Positions 1 to 4,681 of a stretch of DNA of 6,810 nt are shown piece after piece. The notes beneath the pieces are model-generated. The model made no database searches. It was not told where the DNA came from and saw nothing but the letters and a program-made list of their open reading frames with translations. The DNA comes from JAIBAI01 sp044238875 (GTDB taxonomy: Bacteria > Bacteroidota > Bacteroidia > M30B66): positions 1 through 6,810 of the forward strand of contig JBIICM010000140.1 of the NCBI GenBank assembly GCA_044238875.1. Reading direction: 5' to 3'. Made by a program: the position numbers and the translations under genes. How positions within the stretch are numbered: the stretch's first letter is position 1; the number at the start of each line of letters is the position of its first letter.

Positions 1-600
1 AACGGACATCTGGTGGTAAGAGATGCCCTCAGTGACCTTGAACATGTTGAATTTAAACAGGTGGGTACGCTTGAATCATTTAACAGTGACGGGCTGAGGT
101 CTCTGATTGAAACCATGCCCCATATTCAGAATATGAAAGAAAAAACGCTGCGCTATCCCGGGCATGCAGAAGCAATCAGCATACTTAAGAGCGCAGGTTT
201 TTTTGATACCAACCCGCTGATGCACAACAACAGTAGTTTTGTGCCGCTCGAAGTAACCTCGCGAATTTTATTCAGGGAATGGAAGCTGGAAGAACAGGAA
301 GAAGAAATCACGGTAATGCGGGTAAGTATTAGAGGGCGTGATAAAGACGGAATGCAGAAAAGCATTGTTTATGAATTATATGATGCCTACGATGCTGAAA
401 CAAATACATCCTCCATGGCAAGAACTACCGGATACACAGCCACAGCAGCTGCTACACTTTTTCTGGAAGGTCTGTTTCAGCACAAGGGTGTATTTCCGCC
501 TGAACTATTGGGTAAACATGAAAATTGTTTCCGTTTTGTTTTGCAATATCTCAAAGAAAGAGGTGTTCACTACGATGTAAAAACGGTAACTCATGCCTGA
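1..600 (+). CDS. Saccharopine dehydrogenase-family protein, C-terminal part (5' end cut by window edge)
   Basis: The frame is open from base 1 and ends at TGA 598-600, so 199 C-terminal residues are visible; the GTG at 13 is simply an internal Val codon. The fragment matches the C-terminal (substrate-binding/dimerisation) domain of saccharopine dehydrogenase/reductase: GTLESFNSDGLRSL (about residues 23-36), EKTLRYPGHAE (about 47-57) and a late ARTTGYTATAAA stretch (about 140-151). The NAD(P)-binding Rossmann half must lie to the left. Family members interconvert saccharopine with glutamate plus aminoadipate semialdehyde in lysine metabolism. In bacteria, however, homologues are also used in other or unknown oxidoreductions, so the substrate is not settled here. 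The gene sits 75 bp upstream of era on the same strand, with no strong terminator between. The family call is firm; the exact reaction is inference. Confidence 0.85.
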   Translation, partial: NGHLVVRDALSDLEHVEFKQVGTLESFNSDGLRSLIETMPHIQNMKEKTLRYPGHAEAISILKSAGFFDTNPLMHNNSSFVPLEVTSRILFREWKLEEQEEEITVMRVSIRGRDKDGMQKSIVYELYDAYDAETNTSSMARTTGYTATAAATLFLEGLFQHKGVFPPELLGKHENCFRFVLQYLKERGVHYDVKTVTHA

Positions 601-654
601 AAAAAAGGTTTGGAGAAAAAACGTAAGCCATACAACTTCCTCTAATTCAGCACC

Positions 655-662
655 TATCTTTG
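655..662 (+). promoter_or_regulatory. Candidate Bacteroidota-type -7 box for era
   Basis: TATCTTTG fits the Bacteroidota housekeeping -7 consensus TAnnTTTG at every fixed position and ends 13 bases before the era ATG. No convincing TTG/TTTG -33 element is seen about 17-23 bases upstream; the nearest TTTG (609-612) is too far away. If real, the transcript would start about 7 bases from the start codon, giving a nearly leaderless era-der mRNA. Confidence 0.45.
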
Positions 663-675
663 TCAGCATTCAGCC

Positions 676-1557
676 ATGCCCTTCAAATCAGGATTCGTAA
701 ATATTATCGGCAAACCTAACGCGGGCAAGTCAACCCTAATGAACGCCATAATCGGTGAGCGCCTTTCGATCATTACTCCGAAGGCACAAACAACACGTCA
801 CCGCATAGTAGGAATTTTAAACGGTGAAGGCTTTCAGGTTGTTTTTTCAGATACCCCCGGAATTATAAAAGATCCGGCCTACCGGCTTCAGGAATCCATG
901 AACCGTTTTATAGAAGGCAGTTTTCAGGATGCTGATGTGTTTCTTTATTTGGCTGAAATTGGGCAAAAGCCAAGGAAGGAGGATATTCCGGAGCAGCTGC
1001 AGGATACTACGATTCCGCTGATTCTGGTGATCAGTAAAATTGATACTGGCAATCAGGCAATGCTCGAAGAACATGTCAGCGGATGGAAAACTTTGTTGCC
1101 GCAGGCAGAGATTATACCTGTTTCGGCCACCAACCGTTTCAATCTTGACTATCTGTTGAACAGCATTCTTCATCATTTGCCTGAAGCACCGGCCTTTTTT
1201 GAGGAAGATGCGCTGACCGACCGGAATGAAAGATTTTTTGTTACTGAAATCATTCGTGAGAAAATTTTGCTCAACTACCAGAAAGAAATACCCTATGCGG
1301 TTGAGGTAGTGGTTGATGAATTTAAGGATGAACCCCAGATTGCAAAAATTTCAGCCATCATATTTGTGGCCCGCGAATCACAAAAAGGAATTTTGATTGG
1401 TCACAAGGGCAGTGCCCTTAAAAAAACATCGACAGAAGCCCGCACTGATATCGAGAAGTTTCTGGGTAAAAAAGTGTTTCTTGCCATTCAGGTAAAAGTT
1501 AGCAAGGACTGGCGCGACAATGAAAAACAACTCAGACGGTTTGGATACCTGTCCTGA
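676..1557 (+). CDS. era: GTPase Era, 16S rRNA-binding 30S assembly factor
   Basis: The 293-residue protein has normal Era length and layout. Known members bind the 3' end of 16S rRNA through a C-terminal KH domain and check late 30S maturation while cycling GTP. Visible motifs: G1 GKPNAGKS (12-19), G2 region TTRHR (39-43), G3 DTPG (59-62), G4-like SKID (120-123), G5 SAT (150-152), and the KH-domain GHKG loop (242-245) followed by the basic GKKVFLAIQVKVSKDWR tail region. The ATG at 676 places the G1 loop at the usual distance from the N-terminus. Oddity: G4 is SKID rather than NKxD; the codon is AGT where Asn would be AAT. der follows after 17 bases, suggesting one transcript. A TAnnTTTG box lies just upstream. 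The identification is secure. Confidence 0.97.
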   Translation: MPFKSGFVNIIGKPNAGKSTLMNAIIGERLSIITPKAQTTRHRIVGILNGEGFQVVFSDTPGIIKDPAYRLQESMNRFIEGSFQDADVFLYLAEIGQKPRKEDIPEQLQDTTIPLILVISKIDTGNQAMLEEHVSGWKTLLPQAEIIPVSATNRFNLDYLLNSILHHLPEAPAFFEEDALTDRNERFFVTEIIREKILLNYQKEIPYAVEVVVDEFKDEPQIAKISAIIFVARESQKGILIGHKGSALKKTSTEARTDIEKFLGKKVFLAIQVKVSKDWRDNEKQLRRFGYLS

Positions 1558-1574
1558 AAAACAATGATGAACCA

Positions 1575-2882
1575 ATGGGTAAATTAGTAGCTATTATCGG
1601 AAGACCAAATGTGGGTAAGTCAACCTTGTTTAACCGACTCACCGAAAGCCGAGAGGCCATTGTTGATGAAACCGCAGGCGTTACGCGCGACAGGCATTAC
1701 GGCAAAGCAACATGGAATGGCAAAGAGTTTACCCTGATTGATACAGGCGGCTATATCAGCGGCTCTGAGGATGTTTTCGAGGAAGAGATCCGCCGGCAGG
1801 TAAAAATTGCAATTGACGAATCAGATATACTGTTGTTTGTGGTTGATGTGGCTGAAGGCCTTACCTATTTTGATGAGCAGGTGGCTGATCTTGTAAGGCG
1901 ATCGCGTAAAAAGGTTTTTCTGATTGCCAATAAAACCGATAATTCACAGCGCATGCCTGATACAGGGGTATTTTATGCCCTCGGCCTGGGTGAAGTTTAC
2001 CCCGTTTCGGCTGCATCAGGTTTCGGAACCGGTGAACTGCTTGATGAACTGGTGAAAAACCTGCCCCATGAGGAAGAGGAGACTGAAAATGATGAAATAC
2101 CAAGGATCGCTGTGGTAGGAAGACCCAATGTGGGGAAATCATCGTTTGTAAATGCCTTGTTAGGCAAGGAGCAAAATATTGTTACACCGGTGGCCGGCAC
2201 TACCCGTGATGCCATACATACCCGTTATAAAGCCTTTGGACATGATTTTTACCTGGTTGATACTGCAGGGCTCAGAAAAAAAGGAAAAGTGCATGACGAC
2301 CTGGAGTTTTACTCGGTAATGCGCACGGTGAAAGCCATTGAAAATTGTGATGTCTGCATTCTTATGCTTGATGCCAGAGATGGCATGGAATCGCAGGATC
2401 TTAATATACTCTGGCTCGCCCTGAGGAACCATCGGGGCGTAATTATTCTGGTGAATAAATGGGACCTGATCGAGAAGGACCATAAAACCACCCGGCAGTA
2501 TGAAGATGTTATTCTCTCAAAAACAGCCCCTTTCAGAGATGTTCCTGTTCTTTTTGTTTCGGTGACTGAAAAGCAGCGGTTGCTGAAAGCCATTGAAACT
2601 GCTGTTAAAGTTTATGAGAACCGTAAAAAACGCATCCAGACCAGAAAGTTGAATGATATACTGCTGCCCATCATTCAGGAAACGCCCCCACCGGCAGTGA
2701 AGGGCAAGTATCTCAAAATTAAGTATATAACACAGCTTCAGACCCATTATCCGGCTTTTGTATTTTTCTGTAACCTGCCCCAGTATTTCAGAGAACCGTA
2801 CAAGCGGTTTCTGGAGAATAAGCTGCGTGATCACTTTGACTTCACGGGTGTACCGATTGAAATATTTTTCAGACAGAAATAA
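1575..2882 (+). CDS. der: GTPase Der (EngA), double-GTPase 50S assembly factor
   Basis: The 435-residue protein carries the tandem GTPase arrangement unique to Der, which known members use in 50S ribosomal subunit maturation. First domain: G1 GRPNVGKS (9-16), GVTRDR (35-40), G3 DTGG (56-59), G4 NKTD (119-122), G5 SAA (145-147). An acidic linker (about 165-174, rich in Glu) leads to the second domain: G1 GRPNVGKS (182-189), GTTRD (208-212), G3 DTAG (229-232), G4 NKWD (294-297), and a G5 region reading SVTEKQR (329-335). The rest, from about 345, is the KH-like C-terminal domain, ending in GVPIEIFFRQK. The start is the only in-frame ATG in the short gap after era; two nearby ATGs (1564, 1567) are out of frame. 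No promoter is visible in the 17-base gap, so it is probably transcribed with era. Length and motifs are complete. Confidence 0.98.
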   Translation: MGKLVAIIGRPNVGKSTLFNRLTESREAIVDETAGVTRDRHYGKATWNGKEFTLIDTGGYISGSEDVFEEEIRRQVKIAIDESDILLFVVDVAEGLTYFDEQVADLVRRSRKKVFLIANKTDNSQRMPDTGVFYALGLGEVYPVSAASGFGTGELLDELVKNLPHEEEETENDEIPRIAVVGRPNVGKSSFVNALLGKEQNIVTPVAGTTRDAIHTRYKAFGHDFYLVDTAGLRKKGKVHDDLEFYSVMRTVKAIENCDVCILMLDARDGMESQDLNILWLALRNHRGVIILVNKWDLIEKDHKTTRQYEDVILSKTAPFRDVPVLFVSVTEKQRLLKAIETAVKVYENRKKRIQTRKLNDILLPIIQETPPPAVKGKYLKIKYITQLQTHYPAFVFFCNLPQYFREPYKRFLENKLRDHFDFTGVPIEIFFRQK

Positions 2883-3006
2883 AGGGAATATTCCTGATAA
2901 ATCGCCCGTTTTCAGGATGGTGAATTTGATCCATATGTGATCATTTTCTTTACCGATTGGTCTGCATTATCCCCTTAATAGGATTGCGGTCGGCAACCCA
3001 ATGTCA

Positions 3007-3047
3007 GTTTACTTCAAACCATGATATAAGTCACATTTGAAGTTAAC
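3007..3047. repeat. Imperfect inverted repeat, 12-bp arms, 17-base spacer
   Basis: Arms GTTTACTTCAAA (3007-3018) and TTTGAAGTTAAC (3036-3047) pair at 11 of 12 positions, the one mismatch being T3010/T3044. The 8 inner pairs are perfect. It lies 56 bases before the start of the first envelope gene, in the 221-bp gap after der. No T-run follows on either strand, so it does not look like an intrinsic terminator. An operator for a dimeric regulator or an RNA stem-loop are the main alternatives. The right arm contains a TTTG that could serve as a -33 element. Apart from this repeat and some weak short stems, I see nothing else in 2883-3103. Confidence 0.5.
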
Positions 3048-3063
3048 CGGCGTCATATTTTAT
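3036..3063 (+). promoter_or_regulatory. Weak candidate promoter for the two envelope genes
   Basis: TTTG (3036-3039) and TATTTTAT (3056-3063; 6 of 8 to TAnnTTTG counting free positions) are 16 bases apart, slightly short for a Bacteroidota -33/-7 pair, and would give a leader of roughly 30-35 bases. An alternative uses TTTA (3008-3011) as -33 and CACATTTG (3032-3039) as -7 with a 20-base gap. Either version overlaps the inverted repeat 3007-3047. Neither is a full match, so the call is tentative. Confidence 0.25.
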
Positions 3064-3103
3064 GCTTCAACGGCGTACGAACTTTACCATAAAATTCAAC
3101 GCC

Positions 3104-3913
3104 ATGAAAAAAGTTGTTTTCTCAATAATTTTAATGATAACCTGTTTCAGCGGCTGGCTGGCCGCTCAGGACAAGGTTTTTCTCAGAAACGGAAGTAAAA
3201 TAGAAGCCCTCGTTACAGAGGTTGATGCAGATAACATCAGGTTTAAAAGATTTGAAAATCAGGAGGGACCCTTGTATGTTATCTCCAAAGCGGAGGTTGA
3301 ACGCATTGATTATGCCAACGGCCACAGGGAAGAATTTGCAAAGGCATCAGGCCAAGCTTCATCCTATCAGATTGAACCCCGACTCAGGTATGGGGGGCCC
3401 CGCATCGGACTTACCTACCTTGGTGCCGGTGAGGCCAATGATCGTATGAATGATGTTTTTGACCGGATTGTCAATCCTTTTGTAACACAGTTTGGATGGC
3501 AGTTTGAAACCCGCTTCTTTACACTTGAAAACGGATCATCAGGTTTGGTTGAACTGATTCCTATGATTGGCGGACTGGAACAGGGATTGTTTATCCCCAG
3601 TATTACCGGCATAGTTGGTTTCAGAACCAACAAAGGCTATGAATTAGGCCTTGGTCCTATTCTTTCGCTGGGTGGCGCGGGCGTTCTGCTGGCTGCCGGC
3701 ACTTCTTTCAAGGCCGGTAAGGTAGTATTTCCGGTAAATCTGGCATTTGTGCCCTCTATTACCAAATCATATCCTGAAACAACACGACAGGAAAACTATT
3801 TTGAACAATCAACCGGCACATGGGTAACACACACCATTACTGAACCTGCCTATAAAAAGCATACAGGCTTCAGAATTACCCTGACAATTGGCTTTAATTC
3901 AAGAACGAAATAA
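3104..3913 (+). CDS. Exported protein of unknown function, small N-terminal module plus beta-rich C-terminal region
   Basis: The protein has 269 residues from the ATG at 3104. That start is preferred to the in-frame ATG 3062 because it begins directly with a signal peptide: MKK, a hydrophobic core, and a likely cleavage around LAAQ-D (residues 19-23). Residues 23-78 form a compact module: FLRNGSKIEALVTEV, then KRFENQEGPLYVISK, then IDYANG..EEF. I know this pattern from many uncharacterised Bacteroidota envelope proteins. From about 93 the sequence is Gly- and aromatic-rich with alternating polarity (GGPRIGLTYL, QFGWQFETRFF, then a GGLEQGLFIPS stretch) and ends in a strand-like GFRITLTIGF near the C-terminus. 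This suggests a small beta-barrel or beta-sandwich in the outer membrane or periplasm. There are no enzyme motifs. The next gene starts 4 bases after the stop. Export is well supported; function is unknown. Confidence 0.8.
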   Translation: MKKVVFSIILMITCFSGWLAAQDKVFLRNGSKIEALVTEVDADNIRFKRFENQEGPLYVISKAEVERIDYANGHREEFAKASGQASSYQIEPRLRYGGPRIGLTYLGAGEANDRMNDVFDRIVNPFVTQFGWQFETRFFTLENGSSGLVELIPMIGGLEQGLFIPSITGIVGFRTNKGYELGLGPILSLGGAGVLLAAGTSFKAGKVVFPVNLAFVPSITKSYPETTRQENYFEQSTGTWVTHTITEPAYKKHTGFRITLTIGFNSRTK

Positions 3914-3917
3914 TGGT

Positions 3918-4613
3918 ATGTGCCGCAGGTTGTTGTATATAATTTTTTCGCTGGCAGCGCTGCCTGTATTCGCCGGAACAGATGCAGGTAAACAGCATCA
4001 CACGCTGTTACCTTCAAATACAGTAGTCATTGTATTACCTGATCCGGCAATGATTGAAGCCGGTATTAAGCCCTTGTCAGCTTTGTTCGATACACTGATA
4101 GGCAAAGACCGCAAGCAAACCATTTGCAGGGTTATGGCAATTGAAGACCATCTGGTAGCCTGCAAAATGAATGAAAATGAAGCTGAAATAAGGCTTATTC
4201 CTGTTGATCAGATAGGTTCAATTCATTTTGAGAACGGTTTCACCGAGGACTTCTCAATGTTTAAATTCAGTTTAAGCGCATCAGAATTTTACCGGATGGG
4301 CGCTGCTGATGCCCGCCTTTATTATCCCGGTCAATTTGATTTCAGAAAAGGCATTTTAGATGGGGCATTAACTTATTTCTTCTACACCGGAATTGTTTTG
4401 TTTGTGATAGATGTAAAGAAACCGCCTGCTCTTTTAACTGAACACCCTGACAGGGCTTCGCAGGCATTACTGCGCAATGACGATTACTGCAAAGGATATC
4501 TCAATACCGCAGGATCAATTAAAAGAAACAAACTTTTAGGTGGTTTCTTTACAGGTCTTGTTGCACTGCCGGTTTCTATAGGCATTTTAGCATTTATGTC
4601 GGCAGGGTTATAG
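3918..4613 (+). CDS. Exported/membrane protein of unknown function, partner gene of the preceding one
   Basis: The protein has 231 residues from ATG 3918. An in-frame TTG at 3888 would overlap the previous gene by 26 bases and put ten polar residues before the signal peptide, so ATG 3918 is chosen. The N-terminus MCRRLLYIIFSLAALPVFAG is a signal peptide with likely cleavage after VFA (17-19). Residues about 61-112 (I.GKDRKQTICRV, LIPVDQIGSIHFENG, TEDF) look like a diverged copy of the module in the upstream protein. A G.ADARLYY segment (128-136) follows. Hydrophobic, possibly membrane-spanning stretches are at 149-166 and 207-228. Between them NDDYCKGYLNTAGSIKRNKLLGGF (187-210; central residues DYCKGY) resembles a recurring motif of small Bacteroidota membrane proteins. 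Cys-2 is too early for a lipobox. The 4-base spacing implies co-translation. No enzymatic function is recognisable. Confidence 0.75.
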   Translation: MCRRLLYIIFSLAALPVFAGTDAGKQHHTLLPSNTVVIVLPDPAMIEAGIKPLSALFDTLIGKDRKQTICRVMAIEDHLVACKMNENEAEIRLIPVDQIGSIHFENGFTEDFSMFKFSLSASEFYRMGAADARLYYPGQFDFRKGILDGALTYFFYTGIVLFVIDVKKPPALLTEHPDRASQALLRNDDYCKGYLNTAGSIKRNKLLGGFFTGLVALPVSIGILAFMSAGL

Positions 4614-4681
4614 AGATTTCCATTTGGGCGCTGCAGGTATTTTTAACCTTTCCGTCAGTTCCAATCTATCAACCTATCGCC

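Noticed and set aside
1861..2834. Several 72-107 codon open frames on the - strand across der
   Set aside because: They overlap each other and a certain gene, and their translations show no recognisable motif.
2885..2894. Perfect 10-base palindrome GGAATATTCC just after the der stop
   Set aside because: It has no loop and no T-run, so it cannot act as a terminator hairpin, and a single short palindrome is likely by chance.
2892..2917. Possible hairpin TCCTGA / TCAGGA downstream of der
   Set aside because: Only six pairs around a 14-base loop, and no T-run follows.
2927..2951. Possible der terminator: TGATC / GATCA stem followed by TTTTCTTT
   Set aside because: The T-rich tail is suggestive, but the stem has five pairs with only two G-C pairs and a 7-base loop, too weak to call.
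2981..2999. Short stem GGATTGC / GCAACCC
   Set aside because: Six of seven pairs with an A-C mismatch and no T-run; within chance expectation.
3062..3103. Upstream in-frame ATG extending the first envelope gene by 14 residues
   Set aside because: The extension is polar and would bury the signal peptide; the ATG at 3104 starts exactly with MKK and a hydrophobic core.
3913..3942. ATG overlapping the stop of the first envelope gene (TAATG), opening a 9-codon frame
   Set aside because: It is out of frame with the following gene, ends at TAA 3940-3942, and has no sign of being a real peptide; the in-frame ATG is at 3918.
4614..4681. Possible bidirectional terminator between the convergent genes (AGGTATTTTTAACCT region)
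   Set aside because: Only a four-pair stem can form, and no adjacent T-run suits either strand.
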